Source: DASQJL01 sp036380835
Lineage (GTDB): Bacteria > Eisenbacteria > RBG-16-71-46 > SZUA-252
Reading direction: 5' to 3'
Length of the DNA stretch: 64,000 nucleotides
NCBI GenBank assembly: GCA_036380835.1
Contig: DASVDZ010000064.1
Coordinates: 124,001 to 188,000 of the forward strand
Made by a program: the position numbers and the translations under genes
The notes under the pieces: model-generated
What the model was told of the DNA's origin: nothing
Databases searched by the model: none
What the model saw: the letters and a program-made list of their open reading frames with translations, nothing else
In this document: positions 1 through 7,359 of the stretch, one piece after another
Layout of the letters: each line of letters begins with the position of its first letter
How positions within the stretch are numbered: the first letter of the stretch is position 1

Positions 1-65
1 AAGGAGATGCAGGGAATCGCGGCCCGGGGGCCGCCCCTGTCGTCGTCTACCGTTCGATGTCTATA

Positions 66-88
66 AAGTTAAGATAGCTCAATAACTT
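66..88. repeat. AT-rich inverted repeat downstream of the first gene
   Basis: AAGTTA (66-71) and TAACTT (83-88) form a short dyad in an AT-rich island (about 57-90) just past the stop of the minus-strand gene at 113. A second, GC-only hairpin (GCGGCCC 19-25 / GGGCCGC 28-34) lies further left. Neither is followed by a run of T on the minus strand, so a terminator role is possible but weak. Bases 1-112 hold no gene that I can support. Confidence 0.3.
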
Positions 89-112
89 ACGTTCGTCAAG
101 GCGCTCCTGTCC

Positions 113-655
113 TCAACGACTCCGGGCGCGCGACCCCGACGGCCGGCTCTTCCCGCCGCCATTGACCTCGGTCCGGGTGCGCGCGGTGCCATAGCTCGGG
201 CTCGGGTAGCGGGAATACGAGCGCGGCGTGTAGTAGTGGCCGCCGTAGTAGCGGCCCCCGTAGTAGCGGCTGCCGTAATAGCGGGGCCAGTATCCGCCGT
301 AGTACGGCCAGTACCCGCCGTAGTAGCCGAAGCCCAATCCGACGTAGACCCGCGGATGCGTGTAGCCTCCGTAGTAGTCGTCGTCGTAGTAGACCCGCTC
401 GTCGTATCGGTCCTCCGTGCGCAGCATGGCGGAGATCACCCCGTCCGACACGCCCGCCTCCTTCAGCCGGTGGAGGTCGCGCGCCTCGAGGCGGAACGTC
501 TTCCCGCTGTGATCGATCTTCTGGATGATGAGCGAGTCGGCGATTCCGTCCTCGTGCATTTTCAGCACGTCCTTCCAGCCGAACGCCCACGCGTCGCGGG
601 GAACGAAGAGGACCACCATCATTCCGACGACGCCCAAGAGAAGCATTCGCTTCAT
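113..655 (-). CDS. secreted Gly/Tyr-rich protein of unknown function
   Basis: This is a 180-residue protein. It starts with a clear signal peptide: Lys-Arg, then a hydrophobic stretch ending in AWA at about residue 24. Residues 25-80 form a small helical-looking domain of the kind 'LKxAGVSDxVIxAML', which I associate with N-terminal modules of secreted bacterial proteins. Residues about 88-145 are dominated by repeats of YYGG, YWPYYGG and RYYGG, followed by a Ser/Arg/Pro tail. It is likely periplasmic or surface-exposed, but its role is unknown. The ATG at 655 has GGAAGG upstream. The gene stands alone, divergent from recQ, with a 163-base gap in which I see no clear promoter. Confidence 0.75.
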   Translation of the reverse strand: MKRMLLLGVVGMMVVLFVPRDAWAFGWKDVLKMHEDGIADSLIIQKIDHSGKTFRLEARDLHRLKEAGVSDGVISAMLRTEDRYDERVYYDDDYYGGYTHPRVYVGLGFGYYGGYWPYYGGYWPRYYGSRYYGGRYYGGHYYTPRSYSRYPSPSYGTARTRTEVNGGGKSRPSGSRARSR

Positions 656-818
656 GGCCTGCCTTCCTTTCTCCCGGTACTACCTAGAGGATACCACCAT
701 CGTGGCGCGGCGGTTCCGTTCATCGCGATCCGCAATCCGCCGCCGGGCGGCCTCATCTGTTACCCTACGCCCTCGATCCACCACCCGCGCCCCGGCCCGC
801 GCATCGGCGGAGAGTCCC

Positions 819-2771
819 ATGCCCGTGACGCAGCACGTTCCCGATTTCCAGGATGCCCTTCGCCGGTTCGGCTTCACCGAGTTCCGGCCCGGGCAGCGCG
901 ACGCCCTGGAATCGCTCTTCACGCACCGGCGCCTGCTCCTCGTCGCACCGACCGGCGGAGGGAAGAGCCTCACGTACCAGCTCCCGTCGCTCCTGCTCCC
1001 CGGCACGACGCTCGTGATCTCGCCCCTCATCTCGCTGATGGAGAACCAGGCGGACGCGCTTCAGGCGCGCGGCATCGCCGCCACCTATCTGGCGAACACG
1101 CTGCCCGAAGCCGAGGCGCGCGCGCGGCTGAGCGGACTTCGCGAGGGCCGCTACCGCGTCGCTTACGTGGCGCCCGAGCGGCTTCCCTTCCCCGGGTTCC
1201 GCGATCTGACGCGGTCGCTCGACTGCCCCCTGATCGCGGTCGACGAGGCGCACTGCATCAGTCAGTGGGGGCACGATTTCAGGCCCGACTATCTCCAGAT
1301 CGGGAGCTTCCTTCGATCGCTGCCCGCGACGATGGTTCTGGCCTGCACCGCCACCGCGACACCCGTGGTCCGGGACGACATCATCGCGCAGCTGGGCTTG
1401 GGCCCCGACACGCCGCAGATCGTCCGCGGATTCGCGCGCCCCAATCTGGCGCTTCGGGCGACGCAGGTCGCCTCGCTCGCCGAGGGCCGCGGGATCGTGG
1501 ACGACACGATCGACGAGGCGCTGGGGGGTCCCGGGGAGCGCCGCGGCGCCGTGATCCTCTACTGCATGACGCGGAAGGACTCCGAGCGGGAGGCGGAGCG
1601 CCAGCGCGCGAGGGGCTGGAACGCCGAGGCGTACCACGCGGGGAGGTCGGGCGCCGACCGCACCGACGTCCAGTCCCGGTTCGCGCGCGGGGCGCTTCAG
1701 GTCGTCGCGGCGACCACCGCGTTCGGCATGGGGATCGACCGCCCCGACGTGCGCGCGGTGATCCATCTGTCGCCGTCCAGCTCGATCGAGGCCTACTACC
1801 AGGAGGTCGGCCGCGCAGGGCGGGACGGCGAGGATGCGATCGGCCAGATGGTGTTCATGACGGCCGACATGCCGCGCCGGAGGAACCTGATCGAGCACGG
1901 CCGCGCGGAGAACGGCGCCGCGGCGGAGGTCGTCGAGCACCAGTGGGGCCAGTTCCTGGAATTGATCCGCTGGGCCGAGGGCGGCTCCTGCCGCCACGAC
2001 GCGATCCTGCGCTACTTCGGGGACGAGGCCGAGACCCTCCACGGCTGCGGAAGGTGCGACAACTGCCTGCGGCTCGCGTCGGGCGGCCGAGCGGAAATCG
2101 ATGGCGGCGAACGCGACGAGATCGTGAAGAAGGTGCTCGCCGCCGTCTCGCTCGTGGACGGACGGCTGGGGCTCAAGGCCACCGTGAAGCTGCTCCGCGG
2201 CGAACCCGACGATCGGTTGGAGCGCGCGGGACTCAGCCGGCGGCCGGCGTTCGGGTGTCTGAGCCGGTACGAGGAGGGATGGATCTCGAGGGTGGTCCAG
2301 CGCTGCATCACGGCGGGCTGGGCGGACATCGCGCGCGGCGAGTATCCACTCCTCGGCATCACGCCGCAGGGTCGCGCCGTGCTGTCCGGGAAACGGCCCG
2401 CGGGATTGGTGCTGCCCGCCCTCGAGGAACCGGGAAGGGCGGCGCCGCGGAGCGCGACGCGCGGCCGCGCCCGGACGGACGCGCGCGTCGGCCGCGGCGA
2501 GGCGGGCCGCGGCGAGGCGCCGGGCGAGATCGCCGCCGCCTCGGAACCCTTGTTCGCGGCGCTCCGCGGGTGGCGGCTCGAGCAGGCGCGATCCGAAGGG
2601 GTACCCGCCTTCGTGGTCGCGAGCGATCGGACGCTCCGGGACATCGCGGCCACGAGGCCGCGGACGGTGGCCGAGCTGCTGGATTGCTACGGGATCGGGG
2701 CGCAGAAGGCGGAGCGATACGGAGCGGCGATCGTCGACCTCGTCGCGCGCTCGCCGGGCCGGACGGGATAG
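819..2771 (+). CDS. recQ: ATP-dependent DNA helicase RecQ
   Basis: This superfamily 2 DNA helicase (650 aa) unwinds DNA during recombination and fork repair. Visible motifs are Walker A APTGGGKS (residues 43-50), the DEAH box with the RecQ signature DEAHCISQW (142-150), CTATATP, the motif V/VI block TTAFGMGIDRPDV, and YYQEVGRAGRDG. A zinc-binding region follows with Cys residues around HGCGRCDNC, then a winged-helix part and a C-terminal HRDC domain (about the last 80 residues). The ATG at 819 was chosen because homology begins directly after it; the frame stays open upstream but that part is not RecQ-like. The glycosyltransferase start codon directly abuts the TAG. Confidence 0.95.
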   Translation: MPVTQHVPDFQDALRRFGFTEFRPGQRDALESLFTHRRLLLVAPTGGGKSLTYQLPSLLLPGTTLVISPLISLMENQADALQARGIAATYLANTLPEAEARARLSGLREGRYRVAYVAPERLPFPGFRDLTRSLDCPLIAVDEAHCISQWGHDFRPDYLQIGSFLRSLPATMVLACTATATPVVRDDIIAQLGLGPDTPQIVRGFARPNLALRATQVASLAEGRGIVDDTIDEALGGPGERRGAVILYCMTRKDSEREAERQRARGWNAEAYHAGRSGADRTDVQSRFARGALQVVAATTAFGMGIDRPDVRAVIHLSPSSSIEAYYQEVGRAGRDGEDAIGQMVFMTADMPRRRNLIEHGRAENGAAAEVVEHQWGQFLELIRWAEGGSCRHDAILRYFGDEAETLHGCGRCDNCLRLASGGRAEIDGGERDEIVKKVLAAVSLVDGRLGLKATVKLLRGEPDDRLERAGLSRRPAFGCLSRYEEGWISRVVQRCITAGWADIARGEYPLLGITPQGRAVLSGKRPAGLVLPALEEPGRAAPRSATRGRARTDARVGRGEAGRGEAPGEIAAASEPLFAALRGWRLEQARSEGVPAFVVASDRTLRDIAATRPRTVAELLDCYGIGAQKAERYGAAIVDLVARSPGRTG

Positions 2772-3962
2772 GTGGACGGTTCTTCAAGCGGGGCGAGACC
2801 ATTACGGATCGCCTTCCTGACCTCGGACGACGCCCGGCTGCCGATCGCCTGGTCCGGCACGCCCTATTTCATGGCGCGGGCGCTCTCGCGGGAATGCGGC
2901 GAGGTGGTCCATCTGGGCCCCGTCTTCTCCGCGATCGACCTTGTCGGCCGCGTACGGAGCCGGCTCAGCGCGCGTCTCGCGGGGCGGGCCATCGCGCACG
3001 ACCACGGCCTCGCCCTCGCGCGCGAGTACGGCTGGCGGTTCGCCAGCCGCATTCCTCCGGACGCGGACCTCGTGGTGGCGCCCGCGGGCTCCACGCAGAT
3101 CGCCTTCCTGAAGACCGACGTCCCCATCCTCTACACGTCGGACGCCACGTTCGCCCTGATGCACGGCTACCATCCGCTCTACAGCGATCTGCCGGAGCGC
3201 TACGTTCGCGAGGCGCACGAGATCGAGCGCCGGGCGCTCGCACGCGCGGCGCTCGTCGTCTATCCGTCGGAGTGGGCGGCGCGCTCGGCGCGAAGCGACT
3301 ACGGCGTCCCCGCAGAAAAGATCCGCGTCATTCCCTACGGCGCCAACCTGACGCGCGTGCCGCCGAGGGAGGCGGCGCTCGCCGCGGAGCGGGAGGAGCT
3401 CCGGCTCCTCTTCGTCGGCGGCAACTGGGAGCGGAAGGGCGGCCCGCTCGCCTTCGACGTCGCCCTCGCGTTGCGCGAGGCCGGATGGCCCGCCCGCCTC
3501 ACGGTCTGCGGATGCGTCCCCCCGAGCCGATACCGCGCGGACTGGGTGGAGGTGATCCCGCGCCTCGACAAGAGGAAGCCGGAGGAGGAGGAGCGGCTCT
3601 CCCGCCTCATGCTCCAGGCGGCGTTCCTGATCCTGCCGTCCTTGAACGAGTGCTTCGGGATCGTCTTCTGCGAGGCGAGCGCGCACGGCACGCCCTCGAT
3701 CGCGACCGACACGGGCGGGATCGCCGGGGCCGTGCGGCACGGCGAGAACGGGTTCCTCCTCCCCGTCGGCGCGGGGCCCGGAGACTTCGCCCGGAAGATC
3801 ACCGAAGCGTTCCAGGATCGCGACCGCTACCGCCGCCTGGTCGTCGGCAGTCGCGACGCCTACGAGTCGCGCCTCAACTGGACGACGTGGGCCCGATCGG
3901 CGTGCGAGGCGGCTCGCGGAGTGGTGGAACGCGGCGGCCCGAGGGGCACTTTGAAATATTAG
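2772..3962 (+). CDS. GT4-type glycosyltransferase family 1 protein
   Basis: This 396-residue retaining GT-B glycosyltransferase probably transfers a sugar from a nucleotide sugar; the acceptor cannot be told. The N-terminal Rossmann half starts with LRIAFLTSDD. The C-terminal half has the hinge and donor-site elements IRVIPYGAN, LLFVGGNWERKGG and the Glu-x7-Glu region PSLNECFGIVFCEASAHG, followed by DTGGI and the usual GENGFLLP. The GTG start lies immediately after the recQ stop codon, so translation is probably coupled. Its 3' end carries the left arm of an inverted repeat that belongs to the next gene's control region. There is no signal peptide. Confidence 0.88.
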   Translation: MDGSSSGARPLRIAFLTSDDARLPIAWSGTPYFMARALSRECGEVVHLGPVFSAIDLVGRVRSRLSARLAGRAIAHDHGLALAREYGWRFASRIPPDADLVVAPAGSTQIAFLKTDVPILYTSDATFALMHGYHPLYSDLPERYVREAHEIERRALARAALVVYPSEWAARSARSDYGVPAEKIRVIPYGANLTRVPPREAALAAEREELRLLFVGGNWERKGGPLAFDVALALREAGWPARLTVCGCVPPSRYRADWVEVIPRLDKRKPEEEERLSRLMLQAAFLILPSLNECFGIVFCEASAHGTPSIATDTGGIAGAVRHGENGFLLPVGAGPGDFARKITEAFQDRDRYRRLVVGSRDAYESRLNWTTWARSACEAARGVVERGGPRGTLKY

Positions 3963-3975
3963 ATTGATTTTCAAA
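3950..3975 (+). promoter_or_regulatory. dyad and possible promoter of the winged-helix regulator
   Basis: TTTGAAA (3950-3956) and TTTCAAA (3969-3975) form a perfect 7-base inverted repeat with a 12-base spacer in an otherwise GC-rich setting. TTGAAA within the left arm could serve as a -35 box, with CATAAC (3976-3981, spacing 19) as a poor -10. The site lies 23 bases before the ATG of a DNA-binding protein, which suggests autoregulation. This is inference from position and symmetry. Confidence 0.45.
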
Positions 3976-3998
3976 CATAACACGGGCACCCTTCCCGC

Positions 3999-4610
3999 AT
4001 GTCCTCGTCCTTCCGACGCGAGATCTCGAACCCGGCGCAGCTCCGGGCGCTCGCCTCCCCGGCGCGGCAGGAGCTGGTCGATCTGCTCGCGCGGACCGGG
4101 CCGGCGACCGCCGCGGCGCTGGGGCGGCTGATCGGGCGCCCCGCCGACGGCCTCTACTACCACCTCCGCGCGCTCGAACGGGCGGGGCTCGTCCGCTCCG
4201 GGATCGCCAGGACGCGGGCCGGCCGCGGCGAGCGGGTCTTCCGCGCGGCGCACCGGGAGCCGGCGTTGCGCCACGACCCGGGTCCCGGAGGCAATTCCCC
4301 CGCCGTGGCCTCGATCGTCGCCGCGATGCTGCGCCTCGGCATCCGCGATTTCCGGAAGGCATGCGCCTCGCCGGACGTCCGGACGCGCGGCCCGCGACGC
4401 GAGCTCTGGGCGCTCCGCGTGGCCGGCCGGCTCTCGCCAAGCGAGTTGGCCGACGCCAACCGGCGCATGCGGAGCCTCAGGGACGCGCTCGGCCGGCGGC
4501 GCGCCAAGGGCGATCTCTACGCCGTCACGATCCTGATCACCCCGCTCGGGCACCGCGCCCGGAAGAAGCAGCGCCGTCCGCGGCGCCCCGACGGGAGGAG
4601 CCGGCCGTGA
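3999..4610 (+). CDS. ArsR-like winged-helix transcriptional regulator
   Basis: This is a 203-residue protein. Residues 10-70 form a winged helix-turn-helix: LRALASPARQELVDLLARTGPATAAALGRLIG, then YYHLRALERAGLV as recognition helix and wing. The remainder (about 75-203) is Arg-rich and has no domain I recognise; the last 20 residues are strongly basic (RKKQRRPRRPDGR). It probably controls the hydrolase gene, whose GTG start overlaps its stop (GTGA). A dyad lies upstream. Ligand unknown. Confidence 0.8.
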   Translation: MSSSFRREISNPAQLRALASPARQELVDLLARTGPATAAALGRLIGRPADGLYYHLRALERAGLVRSGIARTRAGRGERVFRAAHREPALRHDPGPGGNSPAVASIVAAMLRLGIRDFRKACASPDVRTRGPRRELWALRVAGRLSPSELADANRRMRSLRDALGRRRAKGDLYAVTILITPLGHRARKKQRRPRRPDGRSRP

Positions 4611-6094
4611 TTGGCGCCGTCTTCCTTGCGGCCTCGATGACCGCCTCCGGTCCGGGCGCGCCGCCGCCCGTCGCGTTCCTCACGTACGAATCCGGAGCCC
4701 TCGTCGGCGTCGACTGGGTCGAGCGTCACGGGGATCGCGTGCACAGCCGGAGCGTCCTCATGCAGTCCATGGTGATCGACGCGACCGTCACGCTCCGCGA
4801 TGACGAGACCGCCGTTCGCTCCTCGACCGTCCTCGAGCAGGCCGGGAGCGCGCCCCAGCCGCCGACCGAACGCGCGTTTCGCGAAGGGGTGATCTACTGG
4901 TCGGACATGACGCCCGCCTCGATCGAGCAGGCCATACGGAGGGCGCGCGCGCTGGGCCAGCCGACGGCGCGGATCGCCGCCACGTCGCTCTTCCGCGACA
5001 GCCGCGACGAGGTGGAGGTCACGCGCGTCGACTCGACGGACTGGGTCGTTCGCTGTCACGGCAAGCGGTACGAGGCGCTCACCGACGAGCGGGGCAACCT
5101 CCTCTCCGCCGCGCTGCCAGACTTCGGCGTGACGATCGAGCGCCTGGAGGGCTTTGGACCCGACCGCTATCCCCTCTGGCCCCCCGACGCGGCTCCCCCG
5201 GACGGCGCCTATCGCGCGGAGGACGTCACCGTCCGCGCGCCGCAGGGACACGTGCTCGCGGGAACGCTCACCACGCCGCGCGGCCGTGGCCCCTTCCCCG
5301 CGGTCGTGCTGATCACCGGCCTCTCGCCGAGCAACCGGAACGGGGGCCAGCCGCCCTGGATGCCGCTCCGGGACCTGGCCGACGCCATCACGCGTCGGGG
5401 CATCGCCGTGCTGCGCGTCGACGACCGCGGCGTCGGGGCGTCGACCGGCGACCACGCATCCTCGACGACGTTCGACGAGGCCGAGGACGTGCGCACCGAG
5501 GTCGCCTGGCTCCGGGCGCGACCGGGAATCGACCGCGCGCGGATCGGGCTCGTGGGTTACAGCGAAGGGGGGCTGATCGCGCCGATGGCGGCGGCCGCCG
5601 ATTCGACCATCGCCGCGATCGTGACGCTGGCCGGCCCGGGCGTGTCGGGCCCCGAGGTCGCCCGATACCAGATCGAGGCCGCGGTGGTGGGGGATTCCGC
5701 GATCGCTCCCGCCGACCGCGAGGCCGCGATCGCGCGAGAGCTGGCGGACACGTTGACCGTCCGCGAGCGGAGCTACCTGGCGATCGACCCGCTCGCGTAC
5801 GCCCGGCGCGCGCGATGCCCGGCGTTGATCGTCCAGGGCGCCACCGACCGGCACGTCCCCATCCGCTCCGCGGAGCGACTCGCGTGGGCGATGCGATCCG
5901 GCGGCGATTCCGACGTGACGGTGAGGCTCGTTCCGGGGGTGAGCCACTCGCTGCTCTACGATCCGAGCGGCTTGAACAGCGGCTGGGTCTACCTGCCCGC
6001 CTTCCTCACGTCGCCCGAAATCCTGGATGCCGCGTGTGGATGGCTCCAGGCGCGCCTTGCCCCGGCGCGCCGCGCGATCCGCCGCGGGCGGTGA
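4607..6094 (+). CDS. alpha/beta-hydrolase fold esterase/peptidase-like protein
   Basis: This 495-residue protein starts at GTG 4607, overlapping the previous stop by four bases. A short hydrophobic N-terminus may be a signal peptide. The first 200 residues are a beta-rich region without a known motif. The C-terminal hydrolase domain begins near GPFPAVVLITG and shows the nucleophile elbow GYSEGG (Ser in GxSxG), the acid region VQGATDRHVP and the His in GVSHSLLY, so the triad looks complete. VDDRGVGASTG is the usual pre-elbow loop. Substrate unknown; it resembles exported acyl-hydrolases of the S9/DLH-like group. It converges on the hydroxylase gene 12 bases away. Confidence 0.85.
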   Translation: MIGAVFLAASMTASGPGAPPPVAFLTYESGALVGVDWVERHGDRVHSRSVLMQSMVIDATVTLRDDETAVRSSTVLEQAGSAPQPPTERAFREGVIYWSDMTPASIEQAIRRARALGQPTARIAATSLFRDSRDEVEVTRVDSTDWVVRCHGKRYEALTDERGNLLSAALPDFGVTIERLEGFGPDRYPLWPPDAAPPDGAYRAEDVTVRAPQGHVLAGTLTTPRGRGPFPAVVLITGLSPSNRNGGQPPWMPLRDLADAITRRGIAVLRVDDRGVGASTGDHASSTTFDEAEDVRTEVAWLRARPGIDRARIGLVGYSEGGLIAPMAAAADSTIAAIVTLAGPGVSGPEVARYQIEAAVVGDSAIAPADREAAIARELADTLTVRERSYLAIDPLAYARRARCPALIVQGATDRHVPIRSAERLAWAMRSGGDSDVTVRLVPGVSHSLLYDPSGLNSGWVYLPAFLTSPEILDAACGWLQARLAPARRAIRRGR

Positions 6095-6106
6095 GTCGCG
6101 GCGGCG

Positions 6107-6712
6107 CTACTTCCTCCGGCCGAACCGGCTGTGCCGGCGAGCCATCTGGCGCGCCGACTTGGGCGTCGGGGCCGTGGGGCCCGGCGTCTCGGTCACGAGC
6201 GTGCCGAGCAAGAGATCGGCGAGCGGGAGCAGCACGTTCAGGTTCCGGTTCATCCGCACGTGGTGGATCCGGTGGTGGCGCTTGATGAACTGGAACGGAC
6301 GCGAGCGCTCGATGAAGGGGATCGTCGGCTTGTGCATCAGGAAGTGGAGCCCTTCGTAGCCGGCGTAGTAGACCGCGGTGACCGCGACGAACGTGATCAG
6401 GAACGCGAGATAGGGGAACACCACCCCGAGTGCGTGGAGCCCCAGGGACGCCAGAGCCCAGGGCGACGCGCCGATCAGGATCAGCGTCGGCCCTCCCCAC
6501 CAGGCGAACGTCAGCGCCTCGCGCTGCTCCTCCTCGACGACGTGGAACGTGTCGTCGAACTTGCAGAGCTGGTGGTGGATCAGCGTGTGGGTGGTGAAGC
6601 AATCCTTGGGAAGCCAGGGCCGGTGCAACCAGTACCGGTGGAAGGCCCACTCGAAGAAGCTGCCCTGGACGACGGCGACGACGATGGCGAGGAGGATGGC
6701 GGTCAGGATCAA
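6107..6712 (-). CDS. membrane fatty-acid hydroxylase superfamily protein
   Basis: This 201-residue di-iron membrane enzyme probably hydroxylates or desaturates a lipid or carotenoid. Histidine clusters typical of the superfamily are visible: HRYWLH, HTLIHH, HFLMH and HHRIHH, in the expected order between four hydrophobic segments (about residues 3-22, 70-90, 92-112, 115-130). The end of the domain has NVLLPLADLLLGTL. The tail is basic. A good promoter (TTGGGT-N17-GATAAT) lies 88 bases upstream of the ATG. Substrate cannot be told from the sequence. Confidence 0.85.
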   Translation of the reverse strand: MILTAILLAIVVAVVQGSFFEWAFHRYWLHRPWLPKDCFTTHTLIHHQLCKFDDTFHVVEEEQREALTFAWWGGPTLILIGASPWALASLGLHALGVVFPYLAFLITFVAVTAVYYAGYEGLHFLMHKPTIPFIERSRPFQFIKRHHRIHHVRMNRNLNVLLPLADLLLGTLVTETPGPTAPTPKSARQMARRHSRFGRRK

Positions 6713-6799
6713 GCGGGTGTCTCCCGTGGGCGGTCGGAAAGGAAGGACATCGATCCAGCCGCGCGCGTACGACGCCCGCCGACATCCTCATGTTCCCTG

Positions 6800-6828
6800 A
6801 TTATCGGCTCATCGGCGCGGAAACCCAA
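6800..6828 (-). promoter_or_regulatory. predicted sigma-70-type promoter of the hydroxylase gene
   Basis: Read on the minus strand, TTGGGT (6828-6823) is followed after exactly 17 bases by GATAAT (6805-6800). It lies in the gap between the NTF2-like gene and the hydroxylase gene and points at the latter. Confidence 0.5.
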
Positions 6829-6840
6829 GCGAAACCGGTG

Positions 6841-7335
6841 TCAGCCCTCCGGAATTCCGATGTCCCGCCACATCCGCCACTTCCCCGCCTCGAGGCGCCA
6901 GATCTCGAGGTAATGGCCCGAATCGGGCTCGGCGGCCCCCAGGCTGTCCACCTTGCCGATGGTGAAGACCCACTTCCCCGTCTCGTACGCGCGATCGTCC
7001 GCGAACCAGAGTCCCGTCGTCCGGATCGTGCCGCGCGCCATGCGGTAGCGGCCGAAGGTCCCCTTCATGCGCTCGCGGATGGCGTCGCGCCCGATCACGA
7101 CCGCGCCGCCGCCGCGGAAGAGACCGCCGTCGCTCGCGAAGCAGCCGGCGAAGAGATCCGCGTCGCTCGTCGTCCACGCCTTCACGAACTGGTCGTTCCC
7201 GGCGTCGATCTGCCTCTGGACCTGGACGGAATCGGGCGCGGGCGCGGCGGAAGCCCCCGACGCGGTGGTGCGGTCGATGGAGGCCAAGAGAAAGATCGCG
7301 ACGAAACACCCGAGCCTAGCGAATGAACGGGCCAC
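6841..7335 (-). CDS. secreted SnoaL/NTF2-like (DUF4440-type) protein
   Basis: This 164-residue protein has a signal peptide (residues 1 to about 27, ending in the Ala/Ser-rich GASAAPAP). The mature part fits the cone-shaped NTF2-like fold of the DUF4440/ketosteroid-isomerase-like group: a first helix (QRQIDAGNDQFVKAWTTSDADLFAGCF), then strands with GRDAIRERM, and a final sheet GHYLEIWRLEAGKWRMWRDIG. No catalytic residue can be assigned. It lies 24 bases downstream of acs on the same strand and may be co-transcribed. Confidence 0.8.
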   Translation of the reverse strand: MARSFARLGCFVAIFLLASIDRTTASGASAAPAPDSVQVQRQIDAGNDQFVKAWTTSDADLFAGCFASDGGLFRGGGAVVIGRDAIRERMKGTFGRYRMARGTIRTTGLWFADDRAYETGKWVFTIGKVDSLGAAEPDSGHYLEIWRLEAGKWRMWRDIGIPEG

Positions 7336-7359
7336 GGAATCCCCCCGAATCCGGCTACC

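Noticed and set aside
236..3967. 1243-codon open frame on the plus strand
   Set aside because: It is the out-of-frame shadow of recQ and the glycosyltransferase. Its translation is Arg/Pro/Gly-rich low complexity, as expected from a GC-rich gene read in the wrong frame.
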